64,000 bases of DNA from Acetatifactor sp. (GTDB lineage: Bacteria; Bacillota; Clostridia; Lachnospirales; Lachnospiraceae), in contig JAFLRN010000001.1 of assembly GCA_022511385.1 (NCBI GenBank), forward strand, positions 1 to 64,000. Reading direction: 5' to 3'. Positions 54,554 to 64,000 of the stretch are shown here, piece after piece (position 1 is the first letter of the stretch; each line of letters begins with the position of its first letter). The position numbers and the translations under genes are program-made. The notes beneath the pieces are model-generated. The model had not been told where the DNA came from and made no database searches. It saw nothing but the letters and a program-made list of their open reading frames with translations.

Positions 54554-56740
54554 TTACTCAACCACCTTATAGGACATTCCTTCGAGGGTGTGACCGTCCG
54601 CACTCTGCTTTGAGGAGCTGTAGTTAATGTAGATCGTCACACCGTTGTCATAAGTTACGACGGTAATGCCGTTATCCCTGATTTCATGTTTTGCAATAAA
54701 CGCACCGGCCACCTTCTCGTTCACAGACTGGAGCTCCTTTGTATACTCGATAATGGTATCGCGGTATACGCTGTACTCAGAGCTGTAAATATTGCTGGAG
54801 TTGGTGTAAATCAGGTCAGCGGAACTTTCCTTTGTGATGTAGAAGGAGGGGTAAGTTCCTGTCTCCACCATCTTTAAGAAGAATTCCTGCTTATTGGCCT
54901 CAAAGTTCACATAGTCCGCATATACCGGAATCACGCCCTTCAATACCATTGACATAAAGGGAACGCTCTCATCCTCGTAGATGTAGCTGGAGGTGTAGAG
55001 GGGCATATCAAGGAATGCATCCGCATATTTCCACAGGTATGCATAGGGCTCTTCCAGCACCAGATTCGTGGAGCTGTCCAGAGAGCTGAACAGCTGGTCA
55101 TAACTGTCTGCGCATTCATAGCGAGTGTAAGTAGTACCGCTGTAATTGTAACTGAACAGCGTGTTGGTGATTCCGGCAATAGCCAGGTTATTTACCTTCT
55201 TCTTGGCTGCATTGTTAGCAAACTTGGTAAGCAGGGTATTGGTCCTTGCAGGCGTCAGGAAATTAAATTCCTCATATACATCCTGGTAGGTGTCCTCCAC
55301 ATACTTTCTTTTATTGATCTGCTTGATCACATTAAAGGTAGCATTATTCTCGGAAGGATTAATGCGCAATGCATCCTCATACAGATAAAACTGAATGTTC
55401 TTTGCTGCAGCCTCCTGCATGAGTTTCGTCAAATCTGAGGTACCGCCGATTTTGCTATCCGCCTTGTAGGAGGTTACGGGCAGATTATAGAGACCGCCCT
55501 TCTGCCATCCCTTGTAAGCACTGAACAGATCCGTGACACCTACAGTCGCCAGATCTTCGTAAATCTCCCTGATATCGTCCACCTTTGTCATAACCACAGC
55601 ACTGGTTCCGATAACCCAGGCTTCACGTTCCGTTCCCAGGAAGTCGATGCGGGTGCGGTAGGAATCCTCTTTCATAGTCAGCCCGCCGTTACCCAACAGA
55701 TAATTTCTATATGCTGTAGCCATACCGCTGTAGTTGGCATTATTCCCTGAGAGGAAAAGATAGCGCACCTGGAGATCCGAGTGGCTTCTGTCCGTCTCTA
55801 TGGCGTCAAATGAACCCACTGTTGTATTGTTGCTGGTAGGCTGCTTATACAGTCTCCTCTCAATAAATCTTGCATAGATTCGGTTGTAGTCAATGTTGGT
55901 TCCGTTGGGAGCTGCCTCAATGACTGCTCTCTGCGCACCCTTCTCCACCACCGCCAGGTATGCAATTCCATCGTCGGTATAGGCCATACCATACACGGGA
56001 GCCAGAACATTGTTAGCACTGTTCACCATCTTATAGCGGTCCCAGAAAAGAGTGGTGACGGAACTATCTACAAAACCCACATCTGTGCCGTAGATCATGC
56101 TGGAGTAGCCGCTCTTGAACCGTCCTTCCTTATCATTCAGGTAGATCAGCGCACCGTTTCCGTCAGGGATGAACATATAGCCTTCCTTGCTGTCCAAGTA
56201 GGAGGCACCCATAAAGGGGTACACGGAGATGGATGCAATGTAATAGGAATCAGCATCCTCCCGGATAGATTCGTCGGGGATCCGAGCCACCACACCGTCT
56301 TCGGTGAGCTCTACCTCCAGAGTCATTCCCAACTTATATTTGTTCCAATAAACGTCGGCAGAAAAGCCTTTGTCCGTGTAGGTAACAGTCTTTGTCACGT
56401 CATCATTGATCAGGTCCGCCTGCAAGCCGTCTGTTGTACCGGAGATCATCTGGAGTACCAGCGCAGACCGCATCTGACCGAGCCATAGCTCATTGTTCTT
56501 GCCGTCGTCATAGGAAACAGCGGATTCCATGTATTTGCCGGTAGCTTTATCCTGCACAATGATGGAGAGATGTTCTTCGTTCATGTACAGGGCATAGTTT
56601 CCATTCTCCGCAACCAGCTTATGCCCGTTCAGATCCTGGGCCGCCTGTGCTGTAATGGGTACGGAGAGCACGCCGGGCAGGGTCAGCAGACACGCAAACG
56701 TCAGCAGCAGTGCGATTTTCTTCTTCCACTTAGTTGCCAA
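54554..56740 (-). CDS. DUF5696 exported protein
   Basis: 728-aa exported protein with a hydrophobic N-terminal signal (about 9-33) and the DUF5696 fold (TFDSALxx-poor; conserved YNYSGTTYTRYECADSY and YSVYRDTIIEY regions). These proteins occur beside sugar ABC transporters in gut Firmicutes, but their function is unknown. It begins at TTG 56740, overlapping the YIP1 gene stop by 11 bp, which implies coupling; the ATG at 56803 lies inside that gene and has no ribosome site. Confidence 0.8.
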   Translation of the reverse strand: MATKWKKKIALLLTFACLLTLPGVLSVPITAQAAQDLNGHKLVAENGNYALYMNEEHLSIIVQDKATGKYMESAVSYDDGKNNELWLGQMRSALVLQMISGTTDGLQADLINDDVTKTVTYTDKGFSADVYWNKYKLGMTLEVELTEDGVVARIPDESIREDADSYYIASISVYPFMGASYLDSKEGYMFIPDGNGALIYLNDKEGRFKSGYSSMIYGTDVGFVDSSVTTLFWDRYKMVNSANNVLAPVYGMAYTDDGIAYLAVVEKGAQRAVIEAAPNGTNIDYNRIYARFIERRLYKQPTSNNTTVGSFDAIETDRSHSDLQVRYLFLSGNNANYSGMATAYRNYLLGNGGLTMKEDSYRTRIDFLGTEREAWVIGTSAVVMTKVDDIREIYEDLATVGVTDLFSAYKGWQKGGLYNLPVTSYKADSKIGGTSDLTKLMQEAAAKNIQFYLYEDALRINPSENNATFNVIKQINKRKYVEDTYQDVYEEFNFLTPARTNTLLTKFANNAAKKKVNNLAIAGITNTLFSYNYSGTTYTRYECADSYDQLFSSLDSSTNLVLEEPYAYLWKYADAFLDMPLYTSSYIYEDESVPFMSMVLKGVIPVYADYVNFEANKQEFFLKMVETGTYPSFYITKESSADLIYTNSSNIYSSEYSVYRDTIIEYTKELQSVNEKVAGAFIAKHEIRDNGITVVTYDNGVTIYINYSSSKQSADGHTLEGMSYKVVE

Positions 56741-58790
56741 TCTTATACACCACCTCTCCAAATATTGACTGGATAAAGTCAAACACCTGAGACCACAAAA
56801 CATAAATGATAAATGCCAATAACAACGCGATCAGGATGGTAAATATTGTCAGGAAAATGATCTTTACCGTCTCCTTGATGGTGTAGTTGTTGATCTCCCG
56901 TATGGAGATGAACACCAGTATCGCAATCCACACCAGCATGAAAAGCTGGGCAAAATCTATAAAGAACACCTCATTATAGGTCACTACATGAGAAAGTACA
57001 AAAATGATAGGCGTGAACACAATATAAGGTGCCAAACTGTAAACGAAGGAGCAGTAAATGTGCTTCAGCTTACCTTCACCGTCATTGATAGTACAGATCA
57101 GGTAGTTACAGCCTGTTACCAGTACCAGTGCAATCACGATCAGTCCAATGTCTGATACAATATCATAAGTGCCTTCTCTCACTGTCTTCATCAGGAATCC
57201 ACAGAAGTACTTGTTAATAATGTAGAATAGCATGATGATGACCACCATAAGGTTTGCGCTTAATACGGACACACGCTCCTGGCGTTTAATACCGTAGCAG
57301 CCATCCAGAGGATGTCTCATAAAGTAGAACATGTAACGGAGCTGCTTTATGATCCTTACCTCTCCCACCTTGGAAAGCCCTGCCCTCACCGGCTTCAAAA
57401 TGCCCTTCTTCTTATCAAGGACCTTGACGACCTTGGTTATGATCCAGACTGCAAGAACGATCAGTATTACTGCTACCAGATTCCTTTTCAGCCAGTTATT
57501 TCGGATCTCCCAGAACGCATCCGAGTAGCCGTCAAAATCCTTTGCCAACTTGGAGTAGACGATGGCATCGTCATAATTCTCCTCCTGAATCAACGCCCTG
57601 CCCATTGCCATGTTGGCGTAGTCGAACAGGTTGTTCATCTTCAGCACTTCTGTCAAAGGCACTTTACTCTCTGTATAACGGCCCTTGGAGAACAGATACA
57701 ATGCCTCATGCAGCAGGGATGTAAACTCTGTGGGCTCATAAATCTGAATCCAGGCGTTATCGGAATCTAGTACGTAGATCTTGTCGTCATTGTCAATCTG
57801 AATGGCTTCCAGCTTTGTGGAAAGACCGATTCTTTGCTGGCCGTCGTCGCTGCCGCCGAACACAAAGAGCAGTTCGCCCTCGTTGGTGTATTCATAGATA
57901 TAACCTTGTGAGGAGGCCACAAACACGTTGTCATGGTTACCCACTGCCACAGCCGCCGGCATATCCTCATAGGCATCCGCCGCACCGTTGATCATATCCG
58001 TACCTGCAATGTTCAGTCTCTTTAGAGTCTTTTCTTTCTCACCGCGGGTCACGGTGTAGATCAGGCCCTTCTCATCGATAGACATATTGTCCGGTGTGGA
58101 AGGAATATTGCCCTGGGACTTCGCTCTCTGGGCGTCAGTCTGGATAGCTCTCCAGACAATGTTCCACAGGGAAGGATTCGTGCCGTTGGTACCGAAATAC
58201 CCAAGGAAGGTGCCGCCCTCCACCGGGCTGATCTGCACGATGCCGTTAGTGTTGGATTCGCAGATGATATACATTGTTCCCGACTCGTTTACCACAATCT
58301 TCAGAGGCAGGAAATCCTGTGTGCTGCCGTAAAGGGGATGGTCGGGCTTGCCATAGGTCTGGATCAGCTTACCGTCCTTGTCAAACAGGAAGATGCTTTT
58401 GGCATCCCTGTCGGCCACATAACAGGTGCCGTCGCCGGTCACATACAGGCCGCGGGGATTCACCAGAGTTCCTTCGCCGAAGGTCTTTACCAGTTCGCCC
58501 TCCATGTCGGACACCACCACTCTGGCATTACCGCTGTCCAGAATGTAGATATAGCCGTCATCCGTCAGCATGAAGTCCGTGGGACCCACCAGAGCTTCCT
58601 CACCCACCTTTGTGATGGTGGCGTAGGGCAGATATGCTGTCTGGGTTTCCGTCACATAGCCGTATCCGTCCACAGTGTAGGTGCGGTAAGGAGAATCAGC
58701 GTTGACCCCCACTGTCGGTATCACAGCCAATCCCACCACAAGGAGGACTGCCATCAATGATAATATTAGTTTTTTAGACGCCTTTTTCAT
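56730..58790 (-). CDS. Signal peptide-NHL propeller-TPR-YIP1 membrane protein
   Basis: 686 aa. A signal peptide (1-32) leads into an NHL-type beta-propeller (about 60-370; FMLTDDGYIYILDSGNARV is a typical blade), a TPR-like stretch (375-425), a membrane helix (443-460) and a C-terminal YIP1 membrane domain of about five helices. It is thus a surface propeller tethered by a membrane domain. It lies between the two transporters with DUF5696 and is probably part of the uptake or sensing apparatus. No enzyme function seen. Confidence 0.82.
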   Translation of the reverse strand: MKKASKKLILSLMAVLLVVGLAVIPTVGVNADSPYRTYTVDGYGYVTETQTAYLPYATITKVGEEALVGPTDFMLTDDGYIYILDSGNARVVVSDMEGELVKTFGEGTLVNPRGLYVTGDGTCYVADRDAKSIFLFDKDGKLIQTYGKPDHPLYGSTQDFLPLKIVVNESGTMYIICESNTNGIVQISPVEGGTFLGYFGTNGTNPSLWNIVWRAIQTDAQRAKSQGNIPSTPDNMSIDEKGLIYTVTRGEKEKTLKRLNIAGTDMINGAADAYEDMPAAVAVGNHDNVFVASSQGYIYEYTNEGELLFVFGGSDDGQQRIGLSTKLEAIQIDNDDKIYVLDSDNAWIQIYEPTEFTSLLHEALYLFSKGRYTESKVPLTEVLKMNNLFDYANMAMGRALIQEENYDDAIVYSKLAKDFDGYSDAFWEIRNNWLKRNLVAVILIVLAVWIITKVVKVLDKKKGILKPVRAGLSKVGEVRIIKQLRYMFYFMRHPLDGCYGIKRQERVSVLSANLMVVIIMLFYIINKYFCGFLMKTVREGTYDIVSDIGLIVIALVLVTGCNYLICTINDGEGKLKHIYCSFVYSLAPYIVFTPIIFVLSHVVTYNEVFFIDFAQLFMLVWIAILVFISIREINNYTIKETVKIIFLTIFTILIALLLAFIIYVLWSQVFDFIQSIFGEVVYKIGN

Positions 58791-58831
58791 TTATTTACCT
58801 CTCTGCCCACTTTATTGAGCACTCATTGCTA

Positions 58832-59707
58832 CTACTTAATTCCGGAATGCGCCATAGTGTTCATCACGTTCTTCTGCAGGATACAGAACAGCACCAGGTT
58901 CGGCACGAACATGATCAGGGAAGCCGCCGCCGACATACCCTGTCCAGCCACGTTGTTAGTGGTGGATACACTGGTAAGCGTGTTCATATAAAATGCAAGT
59001 GTCTTTAATCCGTCGTCGTTTACATAGTAGTTGGAAGCCTCCATGTTGGTCCAAACCTGTTGGAACACCAGGATGGCCGCCGTCGCAATAGCGGGTTTGA
59101 TCAGGGGCAGTATTACTTTGAAGTAGATATGTATCTCTTTCGCACCATCCATGTATGCAGCCTCAATCAGGGAATCGGGCACCTGATCCACAAACTGCTT
59201 CACAAGGAACAATGCTACGGGCAGTGGAATCAGGGGAAGGATCTGCGCCCAATAGGTATTGGTCAGCCCCAGCACATTCACTACCAGGTACCGGGGGATC
59301 ATCACTGATACCGGTACGAACATCAGAGCCAGCTGGTTGATCTGCATTGCGGTATTGCGTCCCTTGTACTTCAGCTTGGAAAGAGAATAGGAAGCTGCCG
59401 TTGAAAATATCAGGGAGGAGAACACCACCGCAATAGTGATCATCAGGCTGTTGAACACATACTTGGAAAGCGGTATTCCTGCCGACCTTGACGCCTTGAA
59501 CAAGTTACGGAAATTGTCCAGGGTGGGATGCGTGGTGATAAACTTCGGCGGGAATGCGAATAACTCCTGCATGGGTTTAAACGCATGGAATACGATAAAT
59601 ATGATCGGGAGTCCGGTCAGGATCACCAGCGGAAGCACTGCCAGAATGATCTTGATCTGGCCGGTCTCAAATTTGTTGGGATTGATCTTATGCCCTTTAT
59701 ATGCCAT
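58832..59707 (-). CDS. ABC sugar permease, MalG-type (second set)
   Basis: 291-aa permease with six helices and EAA loop (EAAYMDGAKEIHIYFKVILP). Pairs with the MalF-type gene at 59720 (12-bp gap) and belongs to the 996-aa binding protein. AGGAGG precedes the ATG. It is clearly different from the other MalG-type permease, so the two transporters are distinct. Confidence 0.92.
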   Translation of the reverse strand: MAYKGHKINPNKFETGQIKIILAVLPLVILTGLPIIFIVFHAFKPMQELFAFPPKFITTHPTLDNFRNLFKASRSAGIPLSKYVFNSLMITIAVVFSSLIFSTAASYSLSKLKYKGRNTAMQINQLALMFVPVSVMIPRYLVVNVLGLTNTYWAQILPLIPLPVALFLVKQFVDQVPDSLIEAAYMDGAKEIHIYFKVILPLIKPAIATAAILVFQQVWTNMEASNYYVNDDGLKTLAFYMNTLTSVSTTNNVAGQGMSAAASLIMFVPNLVLFCILQKNVMNTMAHSGIK

Positions 59708-59719
59708 CTCTCTGCCTCC

Positions 59720-60625
59720 TTAATCCTCTCCGAACAGTCTTCTGGAAATCGTGGAGAATACCTGAACGATCAACAACAGTGCCACGGAAACGGCAGCTGC
59801 GTATCCCATTTCATATCGGATAAAACCGTAGTCCTCGATGTGGTTTACGATCAGCTGGGCCGCATATCCCGGCGTGGGGTTGCCGGCCAGCAGGGAAGCG
59901 ATCTGTCCGTTCTGGAAAGCGCCTACGATCTGCATCACGGCTGCAAACAGCATCTGAGGTCTCATGCTGGGAATGGTGACGTAGAGCATCTCCTGAAAAC
60001 GGTTCTTCACGCCGTCGATGGCGGCTGCTTCGTAAAGGGATTCGTCCGTGTTCAGGATTCCGGCCAGAATTGCCAGGAAGCCTACGCCCATGCTGCTCCA
60101 AAGTCCGATGATAATGACAATGGGGAGCAGATAGTTTGCATTTACCAGCCAGATAATAGGCTCGTTAATAACGCCGATGTCCATGAGCCAGCTGTTGAGA
60201 TAACCGGTCTGGTCGCCTGTGAAGATGATCTTCCACAGCACTGTCATGGCGATACCGGTGGTCATGCTGGGCGAGTACAAGATCAGCGCGAACACCGTCC
60301 TCGGTACCTTTGGCAGATTCGCCAGCGCCCACGCCAGCAGAAACGCCAGCATATATCCGCCCACACCTACGATCAACGCATACTTCACAGTGTTTGGCAG
60401 GACGTATTGCATGAAGATCTCATCCGCCGTGATCAGATTTATGTAGTTTAAGAATCCCACAAGCTTGGGAAACTGTATGGCGTTGAAGTTCGTAAAGGAA
60501 AGAACTATTGCCAGCAACACCGGCGTCAGTATGAAAATGGTAAACAGCAGCGCATAGGGAAGCAGGAACAAATATCCCGCTCTGTTAGAACGCTCCCTTT
60601 TGCTGATCTTGGTCGTCTTACTCAT
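59720..60625 (-). CDS. ABC sugar permease, MalF-type (second set)
   Basis: 301-aa permease with EAA loop ([21 protein letters not shown]). It follows the large binding-protein gene by 52 bp. The ATG at 60625 is preceded by the hairpin-plus-SD leader (60643-60655). No ATP-binding gene is found in the locus. Confidence 0.92.
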   Translation of the reverse strand: MSKTTKISKRERSNRAGYLFLLPYALLFTIFILTPVLLAIVLSFTNFNAIQFPKLVGFLNYINLITADEIFMQYVLPNTVKYALIVGVGGYMLAFLLAWALANLPKVPRTVFALILYSPSMTTGIAMTVLWKIIFTGDQTGYLNSWLMDIGVINEPIIWLVNANYLLPIVIIIGLWSSMGVGFLAILAGILNTDESLYEAAAIDGVKNRFQEMLYVTIPSMRPQMLFAAVMQIVGAFQNGQIASLLAGNPTPGYAAQLIVNHIEDYGFIRYEMGYAAAVSVALLLIVQVFSTISRRLFGED

Positions 60626-60655
60626 TGCTACCTCTCATTCTTCTGCTTCTCGCAG
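60626..60655 (-). promoter_or_regulatory. Hairpin-plus-SD leader of MalF-type gene (copy 4 of 4)
   Basis: CTGC-gagaa-GCAG (60643-60655) then AAGAATGAGAGGTAGCA and the ATG. Shorter stem but same spacing and tail as the other three. Confidence 0.5.
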
Positions 60656-60677
60656 TAGTTACCCTTTTCCCAATGCT

Positions 60678-63668
60678 TTATTGTTGTTTTCCTTTTTGCT
60701 GCATGATGCGGCGCACCACATCCACAGAGGGCACAAGGTATTCTTCAATCACGTTGCCTTCGCTGTCAATATAGCCGAATTCCTCCAGCTTTCTCTCAGT
60801 CTCGCGGTTCACAACCTTGACCAGATCGTCAATGCGGGATCTCAGGGTTTTACCTTGAACCACGATATCGTTGAAGGCATTGCTCAGCTCACGCTCCATC
60901 ATGTAGCTTCCCAGAAGTCTGGGTGCCTCAAGGATGTTGGAGGCCTGCTCCATGATCACGTCCTTGTGGGCCGTTGGATACGGCAGGTTGCCAAAGGCTT
61001 CCAGGTTCGCCGTGGGCCAAATGTACTCATCACCGTACATGATCTGCAGCATCTGTCCGAACTCAGCCTGAACCTCCGTGCTGGACCACCAGTCCATGAA
61101 CTCCCAGGCCATCTGTTCTCTCTCGTCGTCGGACTTGAACATTACCGTGCTCTCTGCGCCGCCGGAGCAATACCGCAGAATCTCTCCTGTTTCCTCGTCC
61201 ACCAGTCCGGGGATCAGTGCGATCTCCCAGGAGTTCGCGATCTCAGGCGCAGCGTTCAGGATCAGGTTGTAAGAGTTAAAGTCCGCGATTCCGATGGGCA
61301 GGTCGCCGTTTCGGAAGTGCTGGTAGAAGTTGGGAACATCTACCGGCAGATCATATATGGTAAACAGTTCTGTCAGAGCTGTGATACCGTCGATGGATGC
61401 CTCCTCGTTTATGGTCACATCCAACGCCGTCTCTCCGTAGAGGGATCCACCGTACTGGAAGAGGATGGGCGTGGTGCCGTGGAAGTTACGCATTGCCATC
61501 ATGGCAGCGGTGGGATAGAACACATTCAACCCTCTCATCTGAAGATCCGGCAGCATAGCAATCAGGTCGTCCAGGGTCTCCGGCGCTTCCAGTCCCAGTT
61601 TCTCCAGAATATCCGACCGATAGAACATGACATAGAAGTTCATGGTCTCGGGAAGGGAGTACAGGCCGTCTCCGATGACGGAAGACACCAGGATTCCTTC
61701 GCTGTATCTGCCAAACACTTCATCAAAGTTATCAAACTTGGTCAGATCCACCAGCGCGCCCCTGATACCAAGCTCAAAGGGAATGGCGTAGTTGATGCCG
61801 GTGGCAATGTCGGGCGTATCCCCGGAGGCGTTTGCCAGCACCAGCTTGTTGGCATCCGTCATGATCGACAGATCCACCTCTATTCCCGTCTGGGGGGTGA
61901 ACTGCTCGTCAATCATCTTCTGCATGATCTCCACATACTGTCTGGGTCTGTTCACCCATACCTGGAGATGACTCTCATCCGTGTTGCTTGCGGAATAGGA
62001 GGTTCCAAAGAAGGAGTGGATGAAACGCTGTATGGATAGCCACAGCGCCTGGAAAAAATTCAACTTCTTTGGCAGCTTTGCACCCTCCTGATAAACATAA
62101 ATCCTGTCTATGGAAAGGTTGTTTCTGTTAATAATATCAATAAAGTTCGCAATCTGGGTGTTGATGGAGTTCTGGCTGGTGGACAACTCATCCACACGGT
62201 AGATCAGCTCGTTGGGATCGTCACCCAGGGTCTTCAGCTGCTTCGCCGCAATGATCAGGTAAGCGAAGGCTGCTACATCCTCAGGATCGTCCTCATCCAC
62301 AAACTGCGTTCCAATCTCAGCCAGCGCGTACAGCCTGTCGACCCAGTTATAAATTCTGGTCTGTACGTCAGGTATGTATCTTGTCAGGCGGAGATCCCGG
62401 TACTTATCCTTGTTTGTTCCCGCCACTTTTGTTACCTCAAGGGACAGGTCGTTGATGCCGTTCATGATCTCATCCACCTGCTCCAGCACATAACGCAGGT
62501 TATCCGTGCTGATGGTGACAGATATGGTGTGATAGCCCTTCTCCAGATAAACGCTTAAGTTATTGCCGTCGTCATCCTTCAGGGTAGTGGTGCGGTACTT
62601 GGTGGTGTATTCCGCCTCCCAGTTCTGGAATGCGGTGTTGGGAATTTCCCCGTCGATCCGCCAGTCCAGGAAAACGGGAAACTCATTTTTATCAGACTGC
62701 CTATAGTTCATGCCCAGGTAATAATATCCTGCGATGTCAACATTGAACAGCCAGCTAATGGTCTGGCCTGCGGTCTTAAAGGAAGCGCTGTCCACGGTGT
62801 TCAGTACAGTCTCCGTGGTACTCAGAGGATACAGGGAGGAGTCATATTCACCGGTGGCGTGGATGGAGGAATCGTTGCGCAGATAAAACTCTTCACCCTG
62901 AATGGTAATCAGCTCGCTGCCTTCCGCCTTCTGGGAACCGGTGTACTGTGCCACGGTCTCGGGCTTTACAAGGGAAATGTTGCCAAGCAGGAAACTGCCC
63001 TCGCTGACAGTGATCGTAAACTCGTGGGTACCCTGTGCAAGTTCCACGCTCAGGGGCTGGGCATACCGATAACTGGCATCAGATAACGCCTTGCTCTCCC
63101 ACTGGATCAGCTTATCAGGCATTGTCACGATCTGGTTGCCATAACGGTCCAGGGAAAACTCGCTTTCCTGCACCCATGTGGTCTCAAAGGAAAGGTTTCT
63201 CGCCTCATAAAATGGATAGTCACCATCCACCATCAGGGAAAACTCGATGGGAAGGATGGACTGGTCATAGGAGAGGTAGTCAAAGCTTACCCAGTACCGG
63301 GCCGTCTGGGGAACGTTCACCGTCAGATGGAGCTCGTCACCCACTGTCACATTCGCCACAGGATTTGCATAATCATAATTGTCCTTAGTCAGGTAGGCTT
63401 GATCCGCCTGGGACAAAGCCTTGTCTATGGCAATAGTCACAGGCTCTCCCGTGTATGCAGCTGCCGTATAATCCGCGCTGACTATGGAATAATTTGAAGT
63501 CAGCCGTTCAATGCTGAAGGTTTCTCCAGACGTAGCCTGGGTCGTCCCTTTCTCTTGTTCCGTCTCAGCATGAACTACCGCATATTCTCCCAGAAACATC
63601 TGGGCTGTCAGCGCAAATGTCAGTCCTGCCGCCACTATTCTACGTATATGATTCTTTTTCCGCAGCAT
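60678..63668 (-). CDS. Large modular sugar-binding protein (996 aa)
   Basis: Extracellular solute-binding protein with a 34-residue signal peptide and no lipobox. Residues about 50-400 contain at least two beta-sandwich modules resembling carbohydrate-binding domains (EFSLMVDGDYPFYEARNLSFE, EFYLRNDSSIHATGEY). A helical linker (400-560) follows, then a solute-binding domain (about 560-960, e.g. SSVIGDGLYSLPETMNFYVMFYR). It is nearly twice the usual length. It is probably held at the surface by its partners or wall. The substrate is inferred as arabinan fragments. Confidence 0.82.
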   Translation of the reverse strand: MLRKKNHIRRIVAAGLTFALTAQMFLGEYAVVHAETEQEKGTTQATSGETFSIERLTSNYSIVSADYTAAAYTGEPVTIAIDKALSQADQAYLTKDNYDYANPVANVTVGDELHLTVNVPQTARYWVSFDYLSYDQSILPIEFSLMVDGDYPFYEARNLSFETTWVQESEFSLDRYGNQIVTMPDKLIQWESKALSDASYRYAQPLSVELAQGTHEFTITVSEGSFLLGNISLVKPETVAQYTGSQKAEGSELITIQGEEFYLRNDSSIHATGEYDSSLYPLSTTETVLNTVDSASFKTAGQTISWLFNVDIAGYYYLGMNYRQSDKNEFPVFLDWRIDGEIPNTAFQNWEAEYTTKYRTTTLKDDDGNNLSVYLEKGYHTISVTISTDNLRYVLEQVDEIMNGINDLSLEVTKVAGTNKDKYRDLRLTRYIPDVQTRIYNWVDRLYALAEIGTQFVDEDDPEDVAAFAYLIIAAKQLKTLGDDPNELIYRVDELSTSQNSINTQIANFIDIINRNNLSIDRIYVYQEGAKLPKKLNFFQALWLSIQRFIHSFFGTSYSASNTDESHLQVWVNRPRQYVEIMQKMIDEQFTPQTGIEVDLSIMTDANKLVLANASGDTPDIATGINYAIPFELGIRGALVDLTKFDNFDEVFGRYSEGILVSSVIGDGLYSLPETMNFYVMFYRSDILEKLGLEAPETLDDLIAMLPDLQMRGLNVFYPTAAMMAMRNFHGTTPILFQYGGSLYGETALDVTINEEASIDGITALTELFTIYDLPVDVPNFYQHFRNGDLPIGIADFNSYNLILNAAPEIANSWEIALIPGLVDEETGEILRYCSGGAESTVMFKSDDEREQMAWEFMDWWSSTEVQAEFGQMLQIMYGDEYIWPTANLEAFGNLPYPTAHKDVIMEQASNILEAPRLLGSYMMERELSNAFNDIVVQGKTLRSRIDDLVKVVNRETERKLEEFGYIDSEGNVIEEYLVPSVDVVRRIMQQKGKQQ

Positions 63669-63732
63669 ACGGAACCTCCTTATCTTCCTACATAAATCTT
63701 TAAAACACGAAAAGGCAGATCATATTTTTATT

Positions 63733-64000
63733 TTAAACAGTTACTTCAAGATGCAGCACGCTGCACTTGGGAATGGTAAATACCAGCTTATTGTCCTGAA
63801 TCTTGCAGTCTGTAAAGCTCTCTGTGTGAACCTTATTGGGCTCATCAAAGGTGTTGTGATCCCTCATGGCGCCAGTAAGGATTGTGCCCTTCACATCCTT
63901 CAGGTCGGTCTCTGCAAATACACCTTCGATCTCGTAATCCTTCTCCACAGAAAGATTGTTGATGGTGATATGGATCTTACCATCCTTGCCAAGGGATACG
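63733..64000 (-). CDS. GH51 alpha-L-arabinofuranosidase, C-terminal part
   Basis: Only the last 89 residues lie in the window; the gene continues beyond 64000. The C-terminal beta-domain sequence (ITINNLSVEKDYEIEG, AMRDHNTFDEPNKV, PKCSVLHLEV) is characteristic of GH51 intracellular arabinofuranosidases. It precedes the large binding protein by 64 bp and completes the arabinan pathway: it would remove arabinose side chains from imported oligosaccharides. Confidence 0.82.
   Translation of the reverse strand, partial: VSLGKDGKIHITINNLSVEKDYEIEGVFAETDLKDVKGTILTGAMRDHNTFDEPNKVHTESFTDCKIQDNKLVFTIPKCSVLHLEVTV

Noticed and set aside
60600..62039. 479-codon plus-strand frame opposite the large binding protein
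   Set aside because: Antisense shadow of a coherent, domain-bearing minus-strand gene.

Overview
The window looks like chromosome of a spore-forming or formerly spore-forming Firmicute of the class Clostridia, most likely Lachnospiraceae. The evidence is the B. subtilis-like order yabP-yabQ-divIC-spoIIE-tilS-hpt-ftsH, strong AGGAGG ribosome sites, sigma-A type promoters, shared ATPase-less sugar ABC operons and an arabinan-degradation locus. No rRNA, tRNA, CRISPR array or prophage was recognised.

Layout. (1) 1-7.8 kb, minus strand: housekeeping and sporulation genes hup, rqcP, yabP, yabQ, divIC, spoIIE, tilS, hpt, ftsH. The spoIIE gene codes only for the soluble C-terminal half, yet keeps a promoter with the 21-bp spacer and 0A-like boxes typical of Spo0A-activated promoters. 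(2) 7.9-16.2 kb, minus strand: PEGA lipoprotein, CotS-like kinase-fold protein, CCA-adding enzyme, HAD phosphatase, PrsA/SurA-like foldase and PepF-like oligopeptidase. (3) 16.4-21.5 kb: an unknown two-TM membrane protein, a 2-isopropylmalate synthase fused to a complete AraC-type DNA-binding domain, and a divergent OFA-family MFS transporter. (4) 21.5-28.9 kb: an AT-rich accessory stretch with an AraC/GyrI regulator, two Nudix hydrolases, a decayed AbiE toxin-antitoxin pair, an orphan radical SAM protein, a HAD phosphatase and small unknown genes. (5) 29-31 kb: a hybrid histidine kinase with three phased repeats upstream. (6) 31-41.3 kb: a ten-gene Mrp/Mbh-like cation antiporter operon with four NuoL/M/N-type subunits. 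(7) 41.4-64 kb, minus strand: a cytidylate-kinase-like gene, a small membrane protein, then an arabinan/arabinoxylan locus. It holds araD, three GH43 enzymes, a LamG lipoprotein, two solute-binding proteins (one of 996 aa), two permease pairs, a DUF5696 protein, an NHL-YIP1 protein and the end of a GH51 arabinofuranosidase that runs off the window.

In the last region, extracellular GH43 enzymes would cut arabinan, the two binding-protein/permease sets would import oligosaccharides (the ATPase must come from elsewhere, as with MsmX), cytoplasmic GH43/GH51 enzymes would release arabinose, and AraD would feed the pentose phosphate pathway. The locus is interrupted by an unannotated type I toxin-antitoxin unit (29-aa holin-like peptide plus convergent antisense RNA) and by a decayed second copy whose antisense gene is intact; the two copies are direct repeats around a pair of GH43 genes.

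The observations most worth following are the LeuA-AraC fusion, the anchorless SpoIIE behind a Spo0A-like promoter, the type I toxin unit and its decayed copy, and a hairpin-plus-Shine-Dalgarno leader shared by leuA and three arabinan-locus genes.
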